From the NCBI GenBank assembly GCA_013289795.1, contig JABCZH010000003.1, positions 372,001 through 436,000 on the forward strand: a DNA stretch of 64,000 nucleotides. Direction: 5' to 3'. Position 1 is the stretch's first letter; each line of letters starts with the position of its first letter. Under the pieces are notes generated by a model that did not search any database, was not told the origin of the DNA, and was given only the letters and a program-made list of their open reading frames with translations. Position numbers and translations under genes: made by a program. Source of the stretch: Acidobacteriota bacterium (GTDB lineage Bacteria; Acidobacteriota; Terriglobia; Terriglobales; Acidobacteriaceae). This document shows positions 26,095 through 32,803 of this stretch, piece by piece.

Positions 26095-26646
26095 TCAGTC
26101 TTCCAATGTGATAGCTCTTGGGTACTCCAGCGGGAGCCATGAGGTATCAGGGAAGTCGATGACGAGACCCGTTTCAGGGGTGATGAACTCCTTCCCGAGA
26201 AAGCGCAGAAATGGATCATACGTCGTTAGTCGTTCAGCCTTGTAAACGAGAGCGGTCGCCAAGACATCTGCGTCAGGTCGTTTCAGCCTGTTTGCATTGT
26301 CTTTGGGCACGCCTGCCGCGATCGCTTTTTCCTTAAGGTCGGACATACGCTTAGAGTCGAAGCGGAACTGTAGGGCGCTGCTCCTTAGGGCAACTTCTTG
26401 CGTCGCTTGCAAAGAGACCACATAGGGACTGTCGAGGAACTTCCTCATTGGCTCCTCTGCGGAAGTTCCGTTGCTAAGCGTTACCGTTTCCGACACCACG
26501 ACACTCGGGATACCCAGCACCGCGTTCCCGTTCTCAAACTTTTGCGTTTGTGACAGCAACGCGGGAACCTTGTCCTTCTCGCCGTTCAAGATTCCTAGCA
26601 AGCAGCATGAGTCCCACACATCCAAAGAGGGCTTGTTACTCGGCAT
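26095..26646 (-). CDS. PIN-domain ribonuclease-like protein (putative toxin)
   Basis: A 183-residue protein with a PIN fold. Acidic residues expected in the active site are present: Asp12 in DVWDSCCLLGIL, Glu53 in VVVSETVTL, Asp127 in RPDADVLATALV and Asp144 in LTTYDPFL. PIN toxins of the VapC type cut tRNA or rRNA. The gene overlaps the 3' end of the upstream 285-residue gene by 11 bases, so the pair is co-translated as a toxin-antitoxin module would be, although the partner is far larger than a usual antitoxin. It lies between that gene and rpsO. Confidence 0.8.
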   Translation of the reverse strand: MPSNKPSLDVWDSCCLLGILNGEKDKVPALLSQTQKFENGNAVLGIPSVVVSETVTLSNGTSAEEPMRKFLDSPYVVSLQATQEVALRSSALQFRFDSKRMSDLKEKAIAAGVPKDNANRLKRPDADVLATALVYKAERLTTYDPFLRFLGKEFITPETGLVIDFPDTSWLPLEYPRAITLED

Positions 26647-27493
26647 CGCGCACGCTCCTGACGTACGCCACCGAGTCCATCCCTTCGGGAAGATGGATCA
26701 ACCCAACCAACTCGCGGAGGCTGACTTCTGGGCTGCGCGGGAGCACGCGAATGCGGTCAACATCAGCAGCATAGGGCCACGGGCGATCTTGCTTGTAGCG
26801 AAGGAGCCCCGTAATCTCCACCGTGCCTTCGAAACCCGCGCCAAGCGACGTGACCAGCGCCGGGTCATGGTACGTACACCTCACATGTCGATCTGGTGTC
26901 AGCGGGAGTTGCAAGTGAAACGATCGTTCCTCTGGTTTCCAGCTGTCGAGAACAGCGAGACGACCGCGAAGACTCCCTTGCGAGACGTATTCACGAGCAA
27001 CGTCAGCCGGCCGCATATGCGCGGCTTGTTCTACGCGGCGTTGGGTTAGCGCGGTAATGGGTAGGGCGGCGGCGGTCGTGCCGTTGCCCACCGATACAAG
27101 GGCATTCTGAGGAACGCTAAAGACGAAGTCTTGGAGAGCGGCTAGTGAGGTGGAGGTGAATCGTGTCGGAGGGCGACCGGTCTTCTCTATCCTGCGAAGT
27201 CCGTCGTCCCACGTCTTGACAAGCTTGGGGGCCGGTTTTTGTGTGCGCACCCGGACGGGTTGGACTTGTATAAAAGCGGAGGACTTTTTCAGGTCGACGA
27301 TCTCCCACTTCACCAGTTCGCCTTGGTCAACGGCGAAGGCTTTCAGGGCTCCTAGCCACTTCTCCGCGGTCTTAAGGAAGTCGTCGACATTTACGTTCCG
27401 GGTTTTCGGGTCAGTGGTCTCAATCTTCAGGGACAGAGCAGGACTCTTCCGGATCGTTTCGGAACGATTTCTGTGTATTCTTTTGCGGGTCAT
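26636..27493 (-). CDS. Partner protein of the PIN nuclease, possible large antitoxin; unrecognised family
   Basis: A 285-residue protein without a family I can name. N-terminal part: helical VDDFLKTAEKWLGALKAFAV followed by beta strands (KWEIVDLKKSSAFIQVQPVR). C-terminal part (about 165-260): SQGSLRGRLAVLDSWKPEER, FHLQLPLTPDRHVRCTYHDP and GFEGTVEITGLLRYKQD, a strand pattern reminiscent of an OB-fold. No membrane segments or signal peptide. Its stop overlaps the PIN start by 11 bases. From memory, proteins of this GRL..L... VRC.. ..V.GLLRY layout recur next to PIN genes in several phyla, which suggests neutralisation or targeting of the nuclease; this is inference. Confidence 0.65.
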   Translation of the reverse strand: MTRKRIHRNRSETIRKSPALSLKIETTDPKTRNVNVDDFLKTAEKWLGALKAFAVDQGELVKWEIVDLKKSSAFIQVQPVRVRTQKPAPKLVKTWDDGLRRIEKTGRPPTRFTSTSLAALQDFVFSVPQNALVSVGNGTTAAALPITALTQRRVEQAAHMRPADVAREYVSQGSLRGRLAVLDSWKPEERSFHLQLPLTPDRHVRCTYHDPALVTSLGAGFEGTVEITGLLRYKQDRPWPYAADVDRIRVLPRSPEVSLRELVGLIHLPEGMDSVAYVRSVRDAE

Positions 27494-27633
27494 GGCGACA
27501 CGGAGGACAGAGCGGTAGCAATCTTACACAAAACTGAGCAGTGAGCGAAATAACCGCCTGCCGTGGGAGGCAGACTCAGACGGCTGGTATCGCGGAGGGT
27601 GCCGCGGGACAAGGAAAGAGAGCCCGCCCTCGG

Positions 27634-28227
27634 CTACGCCGTCTTTTTCCCTGTTGACAATTTTCCCGCTACAGCATCGATGCGCGAATCGACTAGCAGT
27701 CGGAGCTGCTCGGGTGGAACTCCGAATTCCGCGAGTGCGAATGCGGCATTAGCTACGGCGGTCGTCGCCCGCTCCTGGGCGACTTCGACCCGCTCGCGTA
27801 ATCCTTGTTCCACGATCTCCTCAGGGGAAAGGAGCCGCGCGACCGCTAAGGTATCGAGAACCGACGCGTCCGGGGGCAAGCTGACACTCCGATCTGGGAT
27901 GAGGCCGACTACAATGTCCTGGTGCCGAACTTTGGTGCGACCCACAGTTATGACTCCGGCGACAAATGATATCTGAATGTCCCGCTCCTTGTAACTTCTT
28001 GCAAGTCCGGGAATCTGGTTAAGTACACGCAGCGGTAGCCTCGCGCTGCCGGGTTGCGTCCCATTGACCGGAACCTCGGTGTCAGTTCCAACAGCGCGGA
28101 AGGTTGCTCCGGTTTCTGAGACAAGGATGTCCGCAAAATCTGTGTCGGCAAACTGCTTGCGGTTGAACAGCAGATGCTTTGTAGCCTTGGCGAGATCCCT
28201 TACGCGGATGCTGAAATCTACGTGCAT
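27634..28227 (-). CDS. Protein with one sliding-clamp (DnaN)-like domain and helical tail; function unknown
   Basis: A 197-residue protein. Start at ATG 28227, with GGAG 9 bases ahead. Residues about 3-105 follow the residue pattern of one DNA polymerase III beta-clamp domain: FSIRVRDLAKATKHLLFNR, then ADILVSETGATFRAVGTDTE, LPLRVLNQIPGLARSYKERD and IQISFVAGVITVGRTKVRHQ, matching the clamp series of strand, ..L.GTDLE.., ..P...L..I.......I.I......I..G. A true clamp has three such domains. The rest (about 115-197) is Ala/Glu-rich helix. It lies 140 bases upstream of the PIN pair on the same strand. Homology to the clamp is inferred from pattern only. Confidence 0.6.
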   Translation of the reverse strand: MHVDFSIRVRDLAKATKHLLFNRKQFADTDFADILVSETGATFRAVGTDTEVPVNGTQPGSARLPLRVLNQIPGLARSYKERDIQISFVAGVITVGRTKVRHQDIVVGLIPDRSVSLPPDASVLDTLAVARLLSPEEIVEQGLRERVEVAQERATTAVANAAFALAEFGVPPEQLRLLVDSRIDAVAGKLSTGKKTA

Positions 28228-28551
28228 GTGCCTATCTCCGGTTATTCTATGACAGCGAGTGCCTTTCACTGTATCTCGGTTGTGCAAAAGCGGTAGCGGG
28301 AATACGGGCCTGGCACGACAGGTTGGGGTCCAAGAATGGGTCGCGAGCCTGGAACCTCAACCGTATCACTTTGACACACAGTGCCAATGTGTGACGAAAA
28401 ATGCCTACACGGCGAGAAATCGACAGCGTTTTGCACAACTACGACTCGTTCCGTCGCGTCTAACTGATTGATGATATTGAGTGACCTGGGTGCAGCACCC
28501 ATCTTATCAATAGGCTAGCGAATTGCCTGTTGACACATGGGGTAGAATGCC
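28228..28551. other. Intergenic region with no gene; small inverted repeats
   Basis: A 324-base divergent gap between the clamp-like gene (minus) and the small gene at 28552 (plus). I see CACACAGTGCCAATGTGTG (about 28375-28394, arms CACA/TGTG) and GGGTGCAGCACCC (28488-28500). Several short open frames exist but have no ribosome site or recognisable motif. Promoters for both sides presumably lie here. Confidence 0.4.
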
Positions 28552-28788
28552 ATGTCTAAGTCTAACCTTTCGAAAGGGCAATCAAGCGTGCCCAGATCGT
28601 CAGCCGCCCGCCGTAGTGAAGTAGAGGAGAAGTCGCGTTTGGAGCAATACAGAGTCAAGTCCGCCTGCATGGTTCACAAGGCAAGCGGCGATCCCGAAGA
28701 GGTGTGTAAGGACGGCTTGGCGATATTCGATGCTCTGGGACCTGCGCGAGAACGGGCTAATGAGTCCGTTCTGAAGAAAGATGAATGA
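28552..28788 (+). CDS. Small polar protein upstream of MazF-like gene; candidate antitoxin
   Basis: A 78-residue hydrophilic protein: Ser/Lys/Arg-rich N-terminus (SKSNLSKGQSSVPRSSAARR), then a charged helix and a C-terminal KDGLAIFDALGPARERANES. Its stop overlaps the start of the MazF/PemK-like gene by 8 bases, the usual arrangement of antitoxin then toxin. No known antitoxin family (AbrB, RHH, Phd) is recognised. The ribosome site is weak (TGGGG 9 bases ahead). Confidence 0.5.
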   Translation: MSKSNLSKGQSSVPRSSAARRSEVEEKSRLEQYRVKSACMVHKASGDPEEVCKDGLAIFDALGPARERANESVLKKDE

Positions 28789-29209
28789 GCCTGTCCCCTT
28801 ACCTATACCTACGGCAAAACCCATAATCAAGAAAATTAAGCTGGTAGCGGGTGGTGTCTACCTGCTCCGCGACAAAGCTGTTCGCATTCCAGACGGCGAC
28901 AAAAAGGCAGGTGGCCGCACAGCACACGAGTTTCGCGTTGTGCTCCTTCTTTCAAATCAAACCATCTGCAATTCCATCGCCTGCCCTGTCGTAAGCATTG
29001 TTCCCCTCTCTTCCAAGCTGACGCCTCGCGCTGAAACTGATCTGATCATCGGACGTACGAGCAAGAATGGTTTGGATAAGGACAGTCGAGTAATGTTCGG
29101 CTACATCCAGCCCGTAATGAAAGATGAATTCGAGCGGCACCTTGGGGAACTGGATGAAGCCCAGTGGGATCAGATCATGGGTAAGATCGTCTGGAATTTC
29201 GACCGCTAG
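28781..29209 (+). CDS. MazF/PemK-like endoribonuclease toxin
   Basis: A 142-residue protein. After a proline-rich leader (VPLPIPTAKPIIKKIKLVAG) comes the PemK-type barrel: GGVYLLRDKAVRIPDG, EFRVVLLLSNQTICNSIACP, VVSIVPLSSKLTPRAETDLI, and the C-terminal DSRVMFGYIQPVMKDEFERH helix. In MazF toxins the first strand (GxVxx) and the RP-VLLSN and V-P-S motifs are diagnostic; here the usual RPxLVLS is replaced by FRVVLLLSN. The start overlaps the small upstream gene. Likely an mRNA interferase; no downstream partner on this strand. Confidence 0.72.
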   Translation: MNEPVPLPIPTAKPIIKKIKLVAGGVYLLRDKAVRIPDGDKKAGGRTAHEFRVVLLLSNQTICNSIACPVVSIVPLSSKLTPRAETDLIIGRTSKNGLDKDSRVMFGYIQPVMKDEFERHLGELDEAQWDQIMGKIVWNFDR

Positions 29210-29795
29210 GCCTACCAAGCCGGGTGCTCCATACATCCGTGTTCTTTGCGAATGTGTGGGTGCTGCCTGCGCCACTTCACCCGCGGATTAGGATAATATC
29301 GCTCGGGCAAATGGTCCGAGTGCCGAGCCGCGTGGGTGAGTGTGATCTCGACGCAGTCGTCTAAAACCATTCACCACGGAGACACGGAGTCACGGAGAAG
29401 ATCAAAAGCGGCGGACAGGAGTGTCCGTCCCACAAGAGTTGGTGCATGGGGCGGCGGTTGGGTGGCTCCCGGCAAAATGCATAGGTCCCTTCGACAAGCT
29501 CAGGGCAGGCTCTTCGCTTTGCTCAGGATGACAGATGTAGAGGTGGTAAGTTGGGCGGGAGACCACAGACATTCGGGGCGTTTCTTGATGTCCAACCAGG
29601 CTGAGCGGCACGGCTGAAGCCGTGCCCTGATACGGATCAAAAGCTTTGGCCACGGATTTACACGGATTAACGCGGATTGGAAAACCATTCACCACAGAGT
29701 CGCAGAGAAGGTCAAAAGCGACGGACGAGGGCGTCCGCCCCATAAAGCGATTCGGAATCACGATGGGCTTGCGGCGCGGGAGTACAATTAACGCC
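29210..29795. repeat. Mosaic of dispersed intergenic repeats
   Basis: This 586-base gap holds no convincing gene but a series of short repeats: CACGGAGACACGGAGTCACG (29374-29393); GGACAGGAGTGTCCGTCCCA (29413-29432, palindromic); CCCTTCGACAAGCTCAGGGC plus GCTCAGGATGACA (29487-29533); CACGGATT units (29651-29680); CCACAGAGTCGCAGAGAAGG (29692-29711); GGACGAGGGCGTCCGCCCCA (29722-29741). The two halves (29365-29435 and 29681-29745) are near-duplicates: AAAACCATTCACCAC, the CGGAG/CAGAG element, TCAAAAGCG and the palindrome occur in the same order. Confidence 0.8.
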
Positions 29796-30029
29796 ATGAG
29801 TCCGGAAGTATCTGAGCTTCTAAAACGGGCGCTTGCGTTACCTGTCGGTGAGCGCGCCGCCCTAGCCAACACCCTGCTGGAAAGCGTTGCGGGCGCGAGT
29901 GAATCTGTCCAGGATGCGTGGGATGAGGAAGTGGCGCGACGAATCGAAAGTCTGAACTCGGGCAAGGCCGTCACGGTTCCCTGGGAAGAACTGCATCGCG
30001 AACTGCTGGCGATGGTGAATGGGCGCTAG
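29796..30029 (+). CDS. Addiction-module antitoxin (TIGR02574-type, ParD/RelB-like)
   Basis: A 77-residue protein with the family pattern: a helix with LKRALALPVGERAALANTLL ESV, then VQDAWDEEVARRIESLNSGK and the VPWEELHRELLA tail. Antitoxins of this group pair with ParE/RelE toxins encoded directly downstream, and here the toxin frame starts inside its last codons. The toxin is frameshifted, so the antitoxin may no longer be under selection. GGGAG lies about 13 bases ahead of the ATG at 29796; frames upstream are repeat sequence. Confidence 0.85.
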   Translation: MSPEVSELLKRALALPVGERAALANTLLESVAGASESVQDAWDEEVARRIESLNSGKAVTVPWEELHRELLAMVNGR

Positions 30030-30316
30030 CCGAGTTATCTTTCACCAAGACGCGATTGCCGATGTAAAGAATGCGGTTGCGTGGTATCAGGAACGAAGCG
30101 CGAGAGCGGCCCTGGATTTTATCGAGGAATTGCGCAACGGACACGATTGGCGAAGCGCCGCAGCGCTGGCCGTTGGCGAAAAACGGGACCCGAAAATTTC
30201 TTCTCTGGCGATTTCCCTTTGCGGTGATCTACTCCGAACAAGCATCCGGGATCATAGTGTGGGCGGTTGCGCACGGCAGCAGATTGCCTGAGTATTGGAA
30301 AGATCGTTTGCCGTAA
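30019..30316 (+). pseudogene. ParE/RelE toxin broken by a frameshift
   Basis: Frame 1 from the ATG at 30019 encodes the N-terminal half of a ParE-type toxin (VIFHQDAIADVKNAVAWYQE, then ALDFIEEL). Around 30135-30160 the homology moves to frame 2, which continues as APQRWPLAKNGTRKFLLWRF, FPFAVIYSEQ, IVWAVAHGSRLPEYWKDRLP and stops at 30316. Rejoining needs a +1 shift, i.e. one extra base (or two missing) in the IEEL-NG segment. Frame 1 runs to a stop at 30291 with unrelated sequence. The toxin start overlaps the antitoxin stop. Unless a sequencing error or programmed shift explains it, the toxin is dead. Confidence 0.85.
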
Positions 30317-30388
30317 CGCACCCGGCTTCCGTGGTGGCTGTGCCTCATCGATGGCGACGGCTTCACGCGTAGGATCACAAGCTTTCGC

Positions 30389-30461
30389 CGCGGATTTACG
30401 CGGATTGACGCGGATCTGGAAAACCGTTCACCACAGAGACACAGAGTCACAGAGAAGGTCA
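30389..30461. repeat. CGGATT and CACAGAG repeats before murA stop
   Basis: CCGCGGATTTACGCGGATTG then ACGCGGAT (30389-30416) followed by CCACAGAGACACAGAGTCAC and AGAGAAGGTCAA (30431-30462). The same two elements occur in the same order at 29651-29712. They run into the murA stop at 30464. Confidence 0.8.
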
Positions 30462-30463
30462 AC

Positions 30464-31744
30464 TTACCGCTTGGGCAGGATTTCTCCTATGCGGCGGATT
30501 TGGGCGCCTACGCCGCGTAGTTTCTCTTCGATGTTTTCGTAGCCGCGGTCGATGTGGTAAACGCGGTCGATGATGGTTTCGCCTTCGGCGACTAAGGCGG
30601 CCAGGACCAGGGACGCGGAGGCGCGTAAGTCAGATGCTTGTACGGCGGCGCCGCTTAGTGGAGTCTTGCCGCGTACGATGGCGCGGCTGCCTTCGATCTT
30701 GATGTTGGCTCCCATGCGCAGGAGTTCCTGAGCGTGCATGAAGCGGTTCTCGAAGATATTCTCGGTAATGACCGATGTGCCTTCGGCTTGGGTGGCGAGG
30801 GCCATGTATTGCGCCTGCACGTCGGTCGGGAAGCCGGGATATTCTTCAGTGACCATGTCGGCGGCTTTGAGCGGGTTGTCGCCCATGACGCGGACGGATT
30901 GCTTGCCGGGCTTGGTCTTGACGCCGGTGGCTTCGAGGGTTTGCAAAAGGGCTCCGAGATGAGCGGGCTCGCAGCCGGAGACGTTGAGGTCTCCTCCAGT
31001 GAGTGCGCCGGCGATGATGAAGGTGGCGGCTTCGATGCGGTCGGGAATGATGCGGTGCTTGGCTCCGTGAAGCTTGGCGACACCCTTGATGCGGATCGTG
31101 GAAGTGCCAGCGCCTTCGATCTGTGCGCCCATTTTGTTGAGCAGGTCGGCTAGGTCGGCGACTTCGGGCTCGCGAGCGCAATTCTGCATCACGGTTTCGC
31201 CGTCGGCTAGAGCAGCGGCCATGAGCAGGTCTTCGGTGCCGGTGACGGTGATCTTGTCGAAAATGATTTCGGCGCCTTTGAGTCGCTTGGCGCTGGCTTC
31301 TACGTATCCGTGTTCCTGGCGAATGGTGGCGCCGAGACGTTCGAGCCCTTTGATGTGCAGGTCGATGGGGCGAGCGCCGATGGCGCAGCCGCCGGGCAGG
31401 GAAACGCGGGCAGTGCCGCAACGCGCGACCAGCGGACCGAGGACCAGAGTTGAGGCGCGCATGGTTTTGACCAGTTCGTAGGACGCTTCTGGCGATGCAA
31501 GATTTCGGCAGCTGATGGTGGTGCGGTGCTGGGCGCGTCCGTAACCGAGTTCGACTTCAGCTCCCATGGCGGCGAGCAGCTTGCGCGTGGTTTCGATGTC
31601 GCGCACCTGCGGAATGCTTTCGAGAATCACCGGCTCTTCGGTGAGCAATGCAGCAGCCATGGCGGGCAGGGCGGCGTTCTTGGCTCCGCTGACGTGAATG
31701 GTTCCCAGCAGCGGGTTGCCGCCGCGAATTACAAATTTGTCCAT
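30464..31744 (-). CDS. murA: UDP-N-acetylglucosamine 1-carboxyvinyltransferase
   Basis: First committed step of peptidoglycan synthesis: transfers enolpyruvate from PEP to UDP-GlcNAc; cytoplasmic. 426 residues from the ATG at 31744 (family about 420). Seen: MDKFVIRGGNPLLGTIHVSG, AKNAALPAMAAALL, the catalytic loop LPGGCAIGARPIDLH with the fosfomycin-target cysteine present, and VTEEYPGFPTDVQAQYMAL. A longer N-terminus from 31789 is possible but lacks conservation. The + strand here is G-rich, opposite to genes left of 24 kb. Followed at 129 bases upstream by murQ on the same strand. Confidence 0.97.
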   Translation of the reverse strand: MDKFVIRGGNPLLGTIHVSGAKNAALPAMAAALLTEEPVILESIPQVRDIETTRKLLAAMGAEVELGYGRAQHRTTISCRNLASPEASYELVKTMRASTLVLGPLVARCGTARVSLPGGCAIGARPIDLHIKGLERLGATIRQEHGYVEASAKRLKGAEIIFDKITVTGTEDLLMAAALADGETVMQNCAREPEVADLADLLNKMGAQIEGAGTSTIRIKGVAKLHGAKHRIIPDRIEAATFIIAGALTGGDLNVSGCEPAHLGALLQTLEATGVKTKPGKQSVRVMGDNPLKAADMVTEEYPGFPTDVQAQYMALATQAEGTSVITENIFENRFMHAQELLRMGANIKIEGSRAIVRGKTPLSGAAVQASDLRASASLVLAALVAEGETIIDRVYHIDRGYENIEEKLRGVGAQIRRIGEILPKR

Positions 31745-31873
31745 AGCGAGATGGTTCTCTACTTCAACTCGTACTGGCGCCAGACCCATGGCATTTCCAA
31801 TCTGTGGCGTTCGACTATTTTAGCGGTTATCGAGGGAAGCGTGGGTTAATTGGAAGGGCACCGTCTTCCTCGC

Positions 31874-32803
31874 CTACAAACTGCGGGCGGCGGCGATGGC
31901 GGCGCGAACGTTGTTGTTGGCGGTGCGCAAGGCGCTAGCAGCGTTGGCGCGGCCGACCTCGGCGTGGAACATGACGAGAGCCGCGGGGACACTGCCGGCG
32001 GCTCGCAGCATCTTTTCTGCAGCCGGACGACCAACGCCCGTGGCTTTCTGAAGGATTGTGATCCCGCGTTCCACCAGTTTTTCGTTCTTCAGGTGAACGT
32101 TGACCATGAGGTTGCCGTAAACGTAGCCCAGCCGGGTCATGGCGCCGGTGGAAAGCATGTTGAGCACCATTTTTTGGGTGGTGCCAGCTTTCATGCGGCT
32201 GGATCCAGCGATCACTTCGGGGCCGACTTCGGTGACGATTGCGAGGTGTGCAGCTTTGGCGAGTTGCGAGCCGCGATTGCAAGTGACGGCGATGGTCTTC
32301 GCGCCGCGCCGCCGGGCATACGCGACAGCGGCGATGGTGAATGGAGTGCGTCCGCTGGCGGCAATACCGACGACTACGTCATTCTTGCCCGGCTTCTTTC
32401 TGGCAATTTCGCGCTCGCCGAGTTTGCGGGAATCTTCGTTGCCTTCGACTGCTGATCCGAGCGCTTTGATTCCCCCGGCGATGACATATTGCACGGTCTT
32501 GGGACTAGTGTTGAAGGTTGGAGGACACTCGGCGGCGTCGAGGGCGGCGATGCGGCCGCTGGTGCCCGCGCCCACGTAGATGAGGCGTCCGCCGTGCTTC
32601 AAGGCGGCTGCGATCAGATCGATGGCGCCGGCGATTTGTGGCAAGGCACGCTTCACCGCGGCGGCGACTTTGGCATCTTCCGCGTTGATGACTCGGGCGA
32701 TCTCGATAGAACTCTTCAGGTCGAGGTTTCTCGACACAGGATTTAGTTGCTCGGTCGATAGTCGGCTCACGGATGCCGAGGTGCGCGTTTGCTTGCGCTT
32801 CAA
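31874..32803 (-). CDS. murQ: N-acetylmuramic acid 6-phosphate etherase
   Basis: Cleaves the lactyl ether of MurNAc-6-phosphate to GlcNAc-6-phosphate and D-lactate in cell-wall recycling; cytoplasmic SIS-domain enzyme. 309 residues (family about 300). Seen: LSTEQLNPVSRNLD, IYVGAGTSGRIAALDAAECP with the catalytic glutamate, GNEDSRKLGEREI, and SSRMKAGTTQKMVLNMLSTG. The start is a TTG at 32803, with GGAG 9 bases ahead, overlapping the stop of the upstream hydrolase gene (TTGA). No MurP-type PTS gene is nearby, so MurNAc must be phosphorylated by another enzyme. Confidence 0.96.
   Translation of the reverse strand: MKRKQTRTSASVSRLSTEQLNPVSRNLDLKSSIEIARVINAEDAKVAAAVKRALPQIAGAIDLIAAALKHGGRLIYVGAGTSGRIAALDAAECPPTFNTSPKTVQYVIAGGIKALGSAVEGNEDSRKLGEREIARKKPGKNDVVVGIAASGRTPFTIAAVAYARRRGAKTIAVTCNRGSQLAKAAHLAIVTEVGPEVIAGSSRMKAGTTQKMVLNMLSTGAMTRLGYVYGNLMVNVHLKNEKLVERGITILQKATGVGRPAAEKMLRAAGSVPAALVMFHAEVGRANAASALRTANNNVRAAIAAARSL

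Noticed and set aside
28259-28471. Small plus-strand open frame in the divergent gap
   Set aside because: No ribosome site, no motif, and it overlaps the likely promoter region.
29336-29780. Several open frames in the 29.2-29.8 kb gap, on both strands
   Set aside because: They are translations of dispersed repeat elements and lack ribosome sites.
29374-30461. Possible CRISPR array
   Set aside because: Repeats are 7-10-base units without uniform spacers; there are no cas genes.
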